Assembly (NCBI GenBank): GCA_027625915.1
Contig: JANTQA010000030.1
Coordinates: 1,984,001-2,048,000 of the forward strand
Source of the DNA: Anaeramoeba flamelloides
Taxonomy: Eukaryota; Metamonada; Anaeramoebidae
Reading direction: 5' to 3'
DNA length: 64,000 nucleotides
Shown: positions 1-12,823 of the stretch, piece by piece
How positions within the stretch are numbered: the first letter of the stretch is position 1
Layout of the letters: each line of letters begins with the position of its first letter
Position numbers and translations under genes: made by a program
The notes under the pieces: model-generated
The model's input: only the letters and a program-made list of their open reading frames with translations
Told to the model about the DNA's origin: nothing
Databases searched by the model: none

Positions 1-136
1 ACTTTTATAATTGTATTCTCATTTTGAAGCTCAAAAGAAAGAAAGAGAAGAAAAAGAAAAAAAAGAAAGGAAGAAAGAAAGAAAAAAATGATAAAAATTA
101 AATTTGTTAATATGATCAAATAATAATTTAAACTTA

Positions 137-3100
137 TTATATAAAATCACGAGTAAGTGTTGGATATACTACTTCTGATTGAACACCACAATTATTATCC
201 TTCATGCTCATTTTTACATAACCTTGATCACCCCAATTTATTGACCTATTAAATTAAAGTATAATTAAATAAGAAAAAAAATAAATCAATGTTTTAAGAA
301 CAATGTAAAGGTATAAAAGAAAAAAAAAAAATGAATGATAAAAAAAAAAGAATAATTGAAATAATTTAATTGCTTTTTGCTCGATTTATCTGTTTTTTTA
401 TTAAAAATGATAGTGATTGTAATAAAAATTTGATTAAAACTTGAGTGATAAAAAGCGATTTTAAAAGAACAAAAAAATCAATTTTTAAAATAAGAAGCAA
501 TTTTACTTGATATTGGTAATACTTGTGAAATTTCAAACATTTTTTTTTTTTTCAGTTTTATTTTCTTTTCTTCAATCACCATTATCAAAACTTTTTTAGT
601 ATTACTTTTGAAAATTACCCATTTTGAAAGAAATTTTCAATAAACAATTCCAAGATCGTGATTAGTACTTATAAAACATTGGTATCTTTACTTGTGTTTG
701 AATAAAAAAGGGGGAAAAATTTTTCACTTGATCATTTCCCTGTTTTTTTTTTTGTAAGAAAAGAGTTTTCAAAGAAAAAGATTGTAATTTGTGATCTCTA
801 TTTATTTGTTGGATAAGCCCTTTTTATGATATTTATTGGGTAAAACTAAAAATTCTAAATCAAAGTATTTTTCCATAATTGAAAAGCTTAGTGAGGTGAA
901 ATTAAATTCCGTTTAAATTTCAAATATCAGTACCAAAGCACACATTTATTCAAATAAAATTTCTCCCCGCACTCTTAAATTTGGGTCTTTAATTTCCTTT
1001 TAAATCTTGAACATTAACAAAAATTCATTATTCGGGGTTGTTAAAAAAATAGTTTATTCACATGAAGGACTTTTTTTTTTTCTACTGCCAATATCCGATT
1101 AATAAATGAAAATTTTTATTTCAATTTCCAAAATAGTTTTACCAGTAATTTATTGGATGATGGTAATTTTTGTAAAATGGAGATATTCGTAGATTCTCAA
1201 AATTTGAAGATTTTTTCAGGGCGGTAATTTGACTCTAAAACACCTGGCCTAAGTCCGATTTTCACATTGACCATTTATTATTTGAGAAAATTTATGGAAA
1301 ATTAAAAATAATATACATTTACTTTGAAAATATCAGCCATTTTAAAGCGTAATTAAAAATAAGTTATAATAAGTGAATTGTCTCGCTTCACTCAAACAAT
1401 ATTTATCATTTTCGAGCTGATTGTGAAAAAAAAAATTGTTGTCTATAAATGCCAAGAATCTACAAATATCCTACATTTTACAAAAATCCCCAATTTGTTC
1501 GTTAAAAAAACCAAAGATCTTCACAAAATCAACTATTAATAATATTTTTCGAGATTTAATTAGGCTTCCTTATTGAACTTTCAGATAAAATTTTCATTAT
1601 TATAATAAACTTTAACAGAAATAAAAAGATCAAGTCATTTTCATTTTTTTATTTGACAGACAAAGCTACCTAAGAAGCAGATTGAAATTTGTGATCTCGT
1701 TTGTTTTCGGTAAGTCCTTTTTAGGGTTTGTATTGTTATATTTTGGGTGAACTAAAAATACTAAACGAAAGTCAGATTTCAGAAAATTGAAAAAAGATAT
1801 AGAGATAAATATTTGATCCCATTTAAATTACAAATAAGGGTATTGGAGAAAAAGTCTTTTTAGATTGTTTATAAAGTGCTGATAATATACAACTCTATGA
1901 AAAAAAAAAAACATTCCGCTATTTAATTAGAAATAAATTAACAATTAAATGGTAATCTATATACTTCGTTCTCATTTGATTACACTAGAATTAATGATAG
2001 AATTCAATTTATTCGAAAAAAAAGTATTTTTGTAATATTATTGGCACCAAATGGAACTTTTTGATTATTCTTAATAAAAAAAAAAAAAAAAAAAATGAAA
2101 ATTGAAATGAAAATGGAAATGTTTACCAAGAATTTCGAACAAGCCAATATTTTTCACCTTCTGGTGATACACCATATCCTGAAAGAAGAACAGCATGATC
2201 CAATTCTGTAGAAGAGCATTTAGGTTCATAATAGACACCAGACGTATAAAACATAAATGATTCATGAGCAGCATCAATTGCGATCGATAAAACACCTTGA
2301 GTATAAATTGCATCCATTACATCTGCTTGGTTATTGCTTACATTAGTGTAGCTATCAATTTTTGTAACAACTTTCGTTTGGTCAAAGCCACAATATCCAT
2401 CCATACCTAAATAAGGATAGTCTTCTTCGTCCATAACACCGCCAAGGTCTTTAAGTGCTTCGAAGGTCCCTGGTTCATTACCCCCTTCACATCCGTTATT
2501 TGCTACTCCTGGTACAGTGGTGCTCCAAGTACAATCCATAACCATCTGTTCACTCAGATTTGGCATGGTGCCAGTTGCTAAATAATATTGTGATTCAATT
2601 GCTCCAATTACTGAATGAGCCCAACAACTTCCACAAACTGACTACGGTTATGGGAATTAGAATAGGGTTGTTTAAACAAATAGATTGTTGAAAACGAAAA
2701 TTTAGGTTTGTAAAGAATTATTGAAATAAAAAAAAGCAAATAAATAAAGTTATTTGTAAAAAATCAAAAAATAAAAGTTTTATAAAAATAATCAACATTA
2801 AAATGTTCTATTCTTAAGTTGTTAAACCCTTTTTCTGGAAACTTTTGAAAAACGTGCAGTTTTCACCTTTTATGAATGCCTCATAGCTATTTTCAAAAAA
2901 TTAGGTCAAATTTATTTTTAAAAATTTTTATTAAACTTAATCCCAATATGACCATTTGATTTTGCAAAGTTGTTATTCATCATTAATAAAATCTTCATAA
3001 ATTTTATATTTGCTTATTTGTAAGGCATTACTTTAATTTGAGATTTTAAATTTTCTGATCACAATTTTAATAATGATATTTTTGAGGTGTGAAACATTTG

Positions 3101-6100
3101 TGTTTATTTTTTTCTTTTTGATCACAAATATTTTTTTTTTTTTTAATAGGGTTTAATCTTTATAGAAATTTATAATCCTAGGAAAAATTATAACTTGTAT
3201 TTTATTGTTTAAGAAAAACTGTTTACATCCTTACCATATTGCTAATTTTTTATTGAAATTTATCTGTGTCTTAGTTTTCTTTGTATATCGAATAAAAGTG
3301 TGATATAATTTTTTCATTTTTTGTAAATATTTTGATCAATATATTTTAAAAATCAAATACAATAATTCCCTGATTCATTCAATATTAATATCCCTATTAA
3401 TTTTATATTACCAATTTACGAATAGGAACACTTAAAAAGAGGAGTTTTTTGAAATACAAAAAAAAAGATGTAATACTTTTTTGGAAATATCTTACAAAAT
3501 TAAAGAGTGTTTTACTTCTTATTTTTGTAAGGATTTGAAAACCCGACGATTTGTGTTTTTTTTTCAAATCATAATGCTTCAAATATTTGGACGTTTTAAT
3601 AAAGAACGACAAAAAAGTTTTCAAAAAGTATCTATAAATCAGCGGCAAACTTAAATACAACTATTTTTCGGGGACTTTTTTAAAAATTTTTTTGTCACAC
3701 TTTTTTAAAAGGACTTTAAAAATTTCACAAAAAATCAAAAATAAAAAAATTCAAAAAAAAATAAAAATGAATAGAATTTGATTACTTGATCTTTAACTGG
3801 TGGAGAAGCACCATAATCTCTCCAATCCCATGACTCTGGGAGTTGCCCTTCAAGATTATTTCGAACATAATTTCCACTATTTTCATCTGATACAACTGTT
3901 CTTTTAGGGAGAAGATAATATCTTTTATATTCTTCAAGTGAAAGATCAGCAAAATGATTTATTGCTAATTTCATATGAGAATTTTCCTTATTAAAGTTTT
4001 CAATATATTGATGATTATCTAAAAAGATTTTTTGTCTTTTTAATGTTTCAGATTGGCTTGAATATGATTTTCCATATTTATTCATAAATAGATTAAATTT
4101 TTCATCAAGTGCAGCCTTGCGAGATGGTAATATTTTTTTGAAAAGAAGTGAATTTCTTCCAAATGTGTTTCTTTTTGTTTCTTCGGGATTTTTACAAATT
4201 GATGGGATTGCAAAATCAGAATCTTTGACACCACTTGGGATATATTCATAATAATCAATAACATCTTTTATTTAGAATAAATAAGAAATAATATGATATA
4301 AAAGTAATTATTAATAAAAAAATAAATTTATTGTTTGCAAAAAGAAATATAAATAGCAATAAAAATTAAAAGGTAAATGATAAATAAATAGAATGATAAA
4401 AAAAAAATTAATTGAGTAATTTTTGAGGATCTATTAAAAAAAATTGCCCAAAATACTTGGAAATCTATTTGATAACTGAAGTGTAGTGGAAAAAAATTGT
4501 CAAATTATTTTGAATTTATCATTACTGTCGCAAAAATATCAGTGACCAGAACATAAAGCCTCTATATCTCAAATAAAATCCGTGCTTTTTTTTTTTTCCT
4601 TCTCTTTGGAACACAGCATCGAATTCAGCATTAAAGTATATACTTGTGGTAAAATCAATTTTGAAGGTTAACTTGTTGACTTTTAAAGTAAATTTGTAAT
4701 TAGGAATTGGATTTGAAGAAAATTTTTCTTATAGTAATGAGCAAAAGTTTGAGAATTCAATGGCTGAAAATTTCATTTGAATGTTTTTCAGATCTTGATA
4801 AGTGGTGAATCTGTGATTTTTTTTATTTGATTTTTTCTCAAATATATGCCATGTAATTTGAAGTTTTTTTTTTTGAATTTTTCCAAATACAAACGAGATT
4901 TGTAACAATTTGAAGTTTTTTTGTTTTGAAATTTCAAAATAATCATTTTTTATTTCAAATGTAAAGGGTTTTAAAATAAACACAAATTAGATTAAATCGA
5001 ATTAAATTGATTGTGTTCTGAAAGAAAACAATTTGTTTCAAATTGAAGAAATTTAGGTCTTTGGAAAGATAAAAGAAGATCAAGCGAATTTTTTTCTTTT
5101 TAATTTAAATTTTTTTAAATTGTATATTACTTTAAACTTTTTTTTTATTTTTTGTTGGGTTTTGGGAATAGAGAATTCTTTTGAACTTTTGAAACTTTTT
5201 TTTGTTAAGAGATCCAACGAAATTTTTTTTTTTTGAATTTTTCAGTGTTTGAGATCCAATTATTTTTTTTGTTATTTACGTTTTTTGTTATTTGGATTGA
5301 GCAAATCTTTTTTTTTTTGTTTTTTGTCTGTTAATGTAATTATTTCCAAAGAGATCCTGAGAATTTTTTGGTGTGATTTGAATTTTTTCAACCAAAAGAA
5401 GTTCAATTTCATAATACCATTTTTGTTCGTGGCAAGTCATTCACGAGTAAAGAGCAAATCTACTTCAAATGATCCTTATCTTAACAGAAAAGGTATTCTG
5501 CCTCTTTTATACATTTACTACTGCTTTAAACAGATTTTTACGTTATTTTTCAATTCCAATATTCGGTAAAAAATTTTTGAATTTTCTTTTAATTTTATGA
5601 GAATTTTTTCTTCAAGTTGTAAAGTCCCTGAAAGTGAGTGTATTCTTGTTTTGTTTTTTAGGAAAAATACAAATAAAAAATTTGCTTTTTTGGAAAAAAA
5701 AAAATAAACAAAAAATAAAGAAAAAAAAATTCAAAGGAACAAAATAGTTCAAGAAACAAAGGAACAATTTTGAAATTGTTTGGAACTCTTCTTGGAAAGT
5801 TTCGATCATAAATTATTGCTTATTCAAAAAATACAAAAGAATAAGAAAAAAAGAAGAAGAATAATAATTAAAAAAAAAAAAAAATAAATAAAAAAAACAA
5901 ATCATACATTGATCGTAATGTGAACCAAAAATTGAATCATAACCCAAAAACCAATATTGAACTGGGTAGTTTGTACCAACAACTGTCGAGTAAATGTAAG
6001 TATTACAAACTTTGGTATCCTTAACACAATCGATGTATTGATAAGAGTCAACTTGTTGACCTCTTACAACTTTTTCGCCAATGTAAGTAAAATCTGTCAA

Positions 6101-6427
6101 ATCAGGAATAACTGCTGATAATTTGGCTGTGGAATTGGTTTTCCAATGGTAACAGATTTGTTTGTCTTGAGCAACACGTATCGTGTATTGGTCTGAGTTG
6201 CTGGAGCCTATAAGGAGATCTTCACCTAAGCCATCGTAATAATCTAATCTTTGTCTTCCGTTTTTTTCATCGTGATATAAGCTAATTGGTTGGTGTTCGG
6301 GAACTTTAGGGAGAGAAAGAACAAAAGATAGCTTATATTGGGATGGGTATGTTGGTTTTGCTTTTGTTTCTGTTAAATTACAGCAAACAAATAGTGTAAT
6401 AGCAATTAAGATTATACTAATTTTCAT
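137..6427 (-). CDS. Secreted papain-family (C1A) cysteine protease, cfaD / 26-29-p type, 4 exons, 540 aa
   Basis: Exons read on the minus strand: 6427-5908, 4264-3786, 2641-2127 and 245-137. All introns are GT-AG, phases match, and the end is TAA. Residues 1-23 are a signal peptide. Residues 25-176 are the N-terminal domain of the insect 26/29-kDa proteinase and Dictyostelium counting-factor-associated protein D, with RLDYYDG and GSHYDQY (the last formed across intron 1). An I29-type inhibitory propeptide follows at about 218-280 (FNLFMNKYGKSY, NHFADLS). The C1A peptidase starts near PESWDWRDYGA at about 312. The catalytic residues are present: Cys339 in GSCWAHS, His482 in LDHAVLLSGYG, Asn503 in NSW. 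The C-terminal exon gives WGDQGYVKMS and NNCGV. The length is close to that of Dictyostelium cfaD. The likely role is a lysosomal or secreted protease activated by propeptide removal. The three introns are 1643, 1144 and 1881 nt and carry repeats. Family assignment is firm; the biological role is inferred. Confidence 0.9.
780..960 (+). repeat. Dispersed repeat family I, copy 1
   Basis: This stretch shares an ordered series of words with 1675-1850 and 55215-55415: TTTGTGATCTC, then a TTTTTATG/GGG block, a GTGAACTAA or GTAAAACTAA block, GAATTGAAAA, then CCATTTAAATT and a CAAATA terminus. The right end resembles the end of the palindromic element at 12824-12994. Confidence 0.5.
1060..1560. repeat. 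Inverted-repeat element, family J, in protease intron 3
   Basis: The arm at about 1162-1197 (TTTTTGTAAAATGGAGATAT, then TCGTAGATTCT) is repeated in inverse form at about 1455-1488. The flanking words CCGATTAATAAATG and CCAAAGATCTTCAC recur at about 15015-15110 in inverted orientation (AAGATCTTTGGTGG, CATTTATTAATTGG). This is consistent with a short non-autonomous DNA element. The ends are approximate. Confidence 0.4.
1675..1850 (+). repeat. Dispersed repeat family I, copy 2
   Basis: This is a second copy in the same intron and the same orientation. It has TTTGTGATCTCG, GGGTGAACTAAAAA, GAAAATTGAAAAAAG and CCCATTTAAATTAC in the same order as the copies near 780 and 55240. Confidence 0.5.
2881..3495 (+). 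repeat. Dispersed element family A, copy in protease intron 2 (~615 bp)
   Basis: The left end has TAGCTATTTTCAAAAAATTAGG and the right end has TACTTTTTTGGAAATATCTTA, which is roughly its inverse. Internal blocks such as GTGTTTATT..TTTTTGATC, TTTATTGAAATTTAT, CCTGATTCATTCAATATTAA and TATTACCAATTTAC match 35690-36270 closely and 24737-25330 more loosely, in the same order. Confidence 0.6.
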
Positions 6428-8732
6428 TTGGAAAAACGAAGAAAATAAAAATAATGATTTAAGAACAATTGTTTTTTTTTAGGGGATATTTACATATTCA
6501 CTAAAATTTATTTAAAACAACTCCTTCATAGCCAATAAAATTTCTCTCTTTCAAAGGAAAATAATTGTTTTAAGAAATCATTTGAAAATATGTTGAATTT
6601 TGAACTTTATGAAATGAGAAAAATAGACCAAACTTTGAAAAAACAAAAATTCATAACTTAAAATAGTTTTAACGGTATTTCATTCCCTTTACATTTTATT
6701 TGAAACTTTTTCCTCATTTTAAACAATAGTGAACACTTTTAAGGTATAAATTTTGATTATTTTGTTTAAGGTTTAAGATTTCTGAAAAAGAAACAATTGA
6801 CTATCTTGTTATTTGTAATAGTACATGATATTTTGGTTCTCATCTTCTCGATCTTTGGTTTGGTCTTATTTTTAATATTTGTTATTAATAGAACAAAGGC
6901 AACTTTTTGGCTTTTTTCAAAATCTGAATTTATCAGAGTAAAGTACAATAGATTTGTAATTTTATCTTAAAAATTTAGTTTTGTGTTGTAAATTGAAATT
7001 TTTATTTAGGTTAAATTTTTGAGTGTTTTGAAAAATTTTGTAATCAAGAAAAGTGTTGTGTGGATTGACTTTGTTAAAAGATAATGATTTAAAAATAAGA
7101 AACAAAGGTTCAATATTTTTTAGATAAAGATAATTTTCGATTTTCCACTTTTTGAATATTCTTTACACCCGAAAAGAAGAGTGATAAATAATTCAGACCA
7201 AGTGTTTTTATCTGGAAATATTGTGAGACTGAAGCATGAAAGTGTGAGTAACTTTAAAATAAAAAAAGAAAAAGCAAAGACAAAAAATTCCCAGTTTTTA
7301 ACAAAAAAATAGGATTAAAGAGAAAAAAAGAAATAAATAACAATTAAGGGACTGCCCGCCAATGAAATTTCATATTCAACTATCGAACAAGATCAAATTT
7401 ACTAAAAGTATCTTTGTAGCAATTTTGTTAGTTCTTAATCAAACCAATATCATTTGTTTTTTTTATTTTTTTATAAATTTCTCATCATGAAACCCATCCT
7501 AACCCAATTATTTTTTTTTTTTTAATTTTTTGTTCAATTTTGTTTTTGATGTTTTTCTTTTTCAGATGAAAAATAATTTATTACTTTTCTTTTAGGCTTC
7601 ACTATCCGTCTTTCACAATTATTTAAATAACAATTAGCAATTTTTTATAAAAATACCAAATTTATGATAGGTATAAAAACCACTTTCAACTTGAAGTTTT
7701 GGAGATTGGTACGAAATGGAAATTCTATTAAAAAAAAAATAAAATAAAAAAAAGAAAAATTTCTCTTTAAAAGAGTTGTTGGTGATATATATCAAAGTAA
7801 AAAACAAATGGAATAAAAAAAAAAAATCCAAGAAAAAACTAAGAGAAAATCATAATTCCTCGATAAGAATTGATATGATTTATGAAAATAAGGAAATACT
7901 CGTGAAATTCTAGATTATACTTATGACAAGCGATTTTTAATAATTATATTTGTTTATTTATGGTATTTAAAATAATTGTTAATTTTGAGTCAAGAAAATT
8001 GTGATTATATACCAATTTCATTCCCAATTTTACAAATAAGGGTGTTTGTTTGAGGTATCTCGTTATTTTTTCTATTTATTTTTCAATAAAAAAATACATA
8101 GAAAATGTTTATTATTTATAATTTAAGAATGTTATAATGTGTCTAACTTTCACAATATAAATGTCATTGGATCAAAATGTGTTTTCAGATCAACTTGACA
8201 AATTCAAAACATAGCCCTTAAAAAGTCAAACAAAAAAAATTAAAATCTATAAAAAAGATAATAATAATATTCCGTTTAGGCTTTTATTTTTCTTTTACAC
8301 ACCCCAAACTTTACATAATCGTTGGTTTTGTTAAAACTTTAGTCTAAAGAACCTCACCTTAAAAAAAGTTTTCTAAAACACACATCTCATAAAACTAATT
8401 GATTCTTAAATGAATATTTCCTTTCAACTTTCATGAATTATCTAAATAACAATTAATTAATCCTCTGACTTGGTGTTTCTTTGAATCAATCTTGTTAATA
8501 CTTTACAAAAATTTCGAAAGAAATTTCAAAAAAATTCAAAATTATTTTCAAAAAAGAAATTTATTTAGAAAAAAGCAAATAACTAACAACCAACTCAAAA
8601 CAAGTTTTTCCAATAGAAACCCTTTTACATTTTTTTTAATTTCTTTTTTATACTTTCAATTTATCAATTTTTTTTGTTATTTCTTTTTTTTGAAAACAAA
8701 AACAAAACAAAAAAAAAAAAAAAAAAACTTTC
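6428..8732. other. Divergent intergenic region between the protease and nicalin genes
   Basis: This is 2.3 kb of AT-rich DNA between two divergently transcribed genes, so it should hold both promoters. I see no conserved promoter motif that I would defend. Short ORFs inside it consist of low-complexity Phe/Lys/Asn codons and are not supported. Confidence 0.5.
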
Positions 8733-10523
8733 ATGAAAAATTTCCAAAGATCGCAATTACTCCTTTGTTTTTTTGTCTTAACACTTGTTTATAATTTGTT
8801 ACCTGTCAAACCACTTGAGACACTCCCAGTCTATAGACTACTCCATTCAGAACAAGTAAGCACCACAACTGGCAAAACCTTCATTCGCGGAACCACGAGT
8901 GCATCTGTTCCATCATCTCAAACAAAAACATATTTTGAATGCGCCGAATACCTTAAAAATATCCCAACCAACCTTAGTCAAGACTCAAGCACAGAGACCG
9001 AGACAAAAGAAGAAAATCCAAGCAATGAACAAGAAGAATTTGTTAAATGCTTTAAAGGGACTGTTGCCGTTTTCCCCTTATTTTCCTTACTTGAATTTGA
9101 TCTTAGTTTATTTTCCGAAGGCGGATCATGTAAGGGTATTTTAATTGTCTTACCACGAGACTTGTTAACAACAAAAACACAAGAATTTGTTACCTTCCAA
9201 AATGAAGAAGAACAAGAAAGCAAAGAAGAAATTATCAAGAAGCTTGGTGAAATTGAGTCACTCTTAGTTGAAAAGGAATTTAGGGTACCAATTTATTTTA
9301 TCAATGAAGACGAGGTCTCGCACTTATTTTCCTTTGACAATGTAAATTCCGATAAACAAGGGAACTATAATTTAAAGATCGTTGGCAAGCCAGGAAACAA
9401 AAAGAAAATTAAACAAGTTTCCTCACTTGAGGCATGGCTCCCAACGGACCTTGACGAAGAAGGGAAATTAAAACCAACAATCATCATTACCGCCAATTAC
9501 GACACATTTAGCATCTCGCCAGCACTTTCTTCTGGGCTTGAATCAGGCAACAATGCCGTTGGCGTCCTCGTTGAACTCTCAAGATTGTTTACAAAATTAT
9601 ACAACAACCCACAGACAAAGGGGCAATATAATCTATTATTTGTTTTAAACAGTGGCTCGAAGCAAAATTATTTGGGCACCAAAAAATGGATTTCTTCCGT
9701 TGATCGAAAGGTCCTAGAATCCGTTGAGCTCGTGCTATGTTTAGACTCATTATCCATCTATGACGACGATCTAAAAAATCAACTAATTGACGACCTCTTC
9801 CTTCACTATTCCAATGGTGGCAAAATTGAAATCGACAAAACAGTTCCAATTGAATTCCAATCCATCTCAAAATTGTTTGGAATCGATACTCAAATTATAA
9901 CCAAAAAAATCATGAAAAATAACCCCTTAATCTCATTTGAACACGAAATTTTTTACAGAAAGAAATTAAAAGCAATTACCATTTCAAATTTCAAATCTTA
10001 TAACCAAACATTAAGAAAGGGTAGTTTATTAGACCTCCAAAGTGGATCCAATCCCAATGCACGCTCAATGAAAACAGTAACAACCTTAATCGCCGAATTC
10101 CTCTCAAAAATGATTTATAAGCAACAACAACAATCCCAATTAATTTCAATTTTCGAAAACAATTACGAACCAAACAATTTAGTAATCCAAAATATTAATA
10201 AAATGCTATTAAAATATAACAGATTCTCTCCATTTTTGGAAAAAGACGAACAGTTCCTTTTAAATTTAGAAAACACGTTTAAAAGCTTTGGACTAGATAC
10301 AAAAATTGAATCGAAAAAAATTTCTTTGAAAAGGGAAACCTATTATTATTCAGGCACACAAGGTAAATTAACAATTTTTAAAGTCAAATCATTGCTTTTT
10401 GAATTTTTTGTTTTAATCATGTCGTTAGCTTATCTTGCAATTTTATATTACTTTTTAAATGGAAAACAGAAAACCATCCAGGAAATTAAGCAATTAATTA
10501 ATAACAGGAAAAAAAATAATTAA
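8733..10523 (+). CDS. NCLN: Nicalin-like ER membrane protein (M28 peptidase-like), 596 aa
   Basis: Intronless. The start ATGAAAAATTTC opens a signal peptide (LLLCFFVLTLVYNLL, about 7-26). Residues about 75-225 are a lumenal N-terminal region with VLPRDL and VPIYFINEDE, as in nicalin. The M28-like fold at about 240-450 has PTIIITANYDTFSISP, VLVELSRLF, YNLLFVLNSG, NYLGTKKW, LCLDSL, FEHEIFYRKKLKAIT and RKGSLLDL, which follow human nicalin in order. One transmembrane helix lies at about 554-575, followed by a short basic cytosolic tail. Length is close to human nicalin (563). Nicalin is part of the ER translocon-associated BOS complex with NOMO and TMEM147 and is not a working aminopeptidase. Here the His of the usual HxD metal motif is Asn (ANYD), which fits a non-catalytic role. 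Base composition is richer in GC than the flanks. Confidence 0.9.
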   Translation: MKNFQRSQLLLCFFVLTLVYNLLPVKPLETLPVYRLLHSEQVSTTTGKTFIRGTTSASVPSSQTKTYFECAEYLKNIPTNLSQDSSTETETKEENPSNEQEEFVKCFKGTVAVFPLFSLLEFDLSLFSEGGSCKGILIVLPRDLLTTKTQEFVTFQNEEEQESKEEIIKKLGEIESLLVEKEFRVPIYFINEDEVSHLFSFDNVNSDKQGNYNLKIVGKPGNKKKIKQVSSLEAWLPTDLDEEGKLKPTIIITANYDTFSISPALSSGLESGNNAVGVLVELSRLFTKLYNNPQTKGQYNLLFVLNSGSKQNYLGTKKWISSVDRKVLESVELVLCLDSLSIYDDDLKNQLIDDLFLHYSNGGKIEIDKTVPIEFQSISKLFGIDTQIITKKIMKNNPLISFEHEIFYRKKLKAITISNFKSYNQTLRKGSLLDLQSGSNPNARSMKTVTTLIAEFLSKMIYKQQQQSQLISIFENNYEPNNLVIQNINKMLLKYNRFSPFLEKDEQFLLNLENTFKSFGLDTKIESKKISLKRETYYYSGTQGKLTIFKVKSLLFEFFVLIMSLAYLAILYYFLNGKQKTIQEIKQLINNRKKNN

Positions 10524-10605
10524 TTGTTAAATTATTTTCTTTTTTTTTCTTTTTTTTATTTTTAGTATAAATTTTTCTTTTTAATCTTTTATATTTAGAT
10601 TCATA

Positions 10606-10611
10606 AATAAA
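10606..10611 (+). terminator. Possible polyadenylation signal of the nicalin gene
   Basis: AATAAA lies about 83 nt after the stop codon, following T-rich DNA. In such AT-rich DNA this hexamer is common by chance, so the call rests on its position only. Confidence 0.35.
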
Positions 10612-12823
10612 GAAATATAGATTTCTAAATCACAATATTTATATATACATAGATATAGATATTTATAAACATTTTTTTTTTTTTGTTATTATTCAAGGAA
10701 TTAAAATTAGAACAGATTAATTAAAGTTTTAATTTTGTTGTTTTTTAAATTATTTTTAATGGAATTAATTAATAAGTTCTAGTTTGTTTAAATTTGATTA
10801 TTTCTTATTTGTTAATATTCCCGCAAAATAGTGAACAAGAGATCTTTCAAAAACACATAACTTTATTACAATATACTCTCAAACCTAAGATCAATGCAAA
10901 AAAGTTTTTATTTCATAATCGTAAACAATAATAATGAAAAAAAAAAACAGAAAAACATATTTTCTTTATGTAAATACGAAAGAGTATTGATATAAAAAGT
11001 CCTTTTTATAAATAAAATAAAAGCCTAGAATGTATTTTGAAAAATCAAGTGGGTAATTATGTAATATTCATTTTCTTTCACTACACAAGTATGTAAAAAT
11101 AAAATTGGAAAATTTTTGGTTAGGCAAAACTATCACCCCAATAAATATTTCTTCCTTGTTTATAAAGTTTATTCAGATTATAACCTTTTTTCAGTTCTTC
11201 AAATTCTTGAGGGTTTTTGTCTTTATTGTTTTTTTAGTACAAGTGTTTTAAAAAGTCTCTAGTTGTGAAAAAAGGGTATATTTTGAGGTAAAAAATTTTA
11301 AATGATTGTTACAAGGAATTTTCGTAAAATTTCAATTTTAGGATATTCCCTTGGATTCATAAGAATTAATATTATTGAAAGCCTTCTTAGTTCTAAAAAA
11401 CCCAAATACAGCAATAAAATAGCCAACGATAAATGTTCTTGCCCTATACTTTCCAACATTCTAAAGAATTGGAAAAAATCCTATTGGATTTTACTTTATT
11501 CTATTAAATTCTAGAAAACCCAATGAAAGTGTTATCTGCTTTCCAGAATTCAAAAGTATCTAATAAACTTAATGATTTTACTAGATTCTTTTGAATACCC
11601 AAAAAATAACTAAAGTACCTTCTGTTTTTTTTTTTAATTTTTGTAATAGTCAGAAAATATATTTATTAATTAATTTAGAGAAAAGGGAAATAAAGAAATT
11701 TGGATCAAATAAAAAAAAGAGAGAGAAGAAGAAAAATAATTAAAATGTCAATAAAAAATAATAATATAATTTGCATGACGAACAAATAAATAGAAAATTT
11801 ATTTAATTTTAGATTTATTCCAAAAATTTATGTAAGCCGAAAGATAAAACCAACAAATGTTTTTTTTTTTTTCAATTTAAAACAATATATAATTCTTTAA
11901 TTACTCAAACAATTCATTCCCAATTTGAAAGAGATTGATTATCAATAAAATACTTTAGAAATATAATAAAATGCATTCTTAACTGATAATAACAAGTTTT
12001 TCTATTTTTTTAGTATTATATTTCAAAAAAAAAATTTAACAAAAAATGAAAAATTATTTTTAGTAAAAAATAAACAATGATGAAAAAAGGAGATTTCAGA
12101 AAAATTACAAGCCACCCAAAGAGTATCAAATTCTTTTATTCGGGGAAATATAATCTTCACACTTATCTAAATTAAAAATTGCCAAAAAATAATCATTTCA
12201 CTTTGGTTTCAGGAGCTTCTTCTGGAAAAACTGATCTTTCCCGAATTGATGCTAACAAATATTCTTTATTTTACCCATCAAAACAAAATTAATACTTTTT
12301 AAAATTACCATGTTAAAAAAAAAAGAAAGAGTTTCGATGATTACAATTCCCTTCAAAATTTAAAAAATCTCATTTTGTAATTTTATCCCTTAAAAATATT
12401 ATTTTCGATTAGAATTTTAATTAGGTATATTAGTAAAATTTTTACAATTTTTGATTTTATTTTGTAAGAATTTTTTTCAAGTTCAAATGTGTAACAATTG
12501 GCATCTCTCTTTTTTAAAGTTTTGATTTATTGTTTAGGGTTAAATACTTTTAAACAACATTTGATCTTGTAAAGATGAACTCTGAAGTGCCATAATTTAG
12601 CTCTTCTAATTCAAAGGGTGTCTCGTAATATTCATCTTAAATATTTCAAACACTATTTAATTATCTAAATATTTGAAATAGAATCGAAATTATTTAGAAA
12701 AACTTGAATAATAAAGAACCAATGCTTGTAGATGTTTATCAGAACCCCTTGTACTTTGATAAATTGTGCAAAACTTTAACATATTTTAAATTCACTATGT
12801 GTTGCCTTTAGTACTTTCACTTT

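Larger units (their letters stand above)
246..2126 (-). other. Intron 3 of the cysteine protease, repeat-filled (1881 nt)
   Basis: The intron begins GTAAAC after the codon pair for Asn-Ser of NSW and ends ATAG before the last exon. It holds two copies of a dispersed repeat at about 780-960 and 1675-1850, and an inverted-repeat element at about 1060-1560. The ORF of 80 residues at 2071-2313 is a shadow of exon 3. Confidence 0.75.

Noticed and set aside
5249-5569. 106-codon plus-strand ORF, and other ORFs inside protease intron 1
   Set aside because: Low-complexity Phe/Asn/Leu content in T-rich intron DNA.
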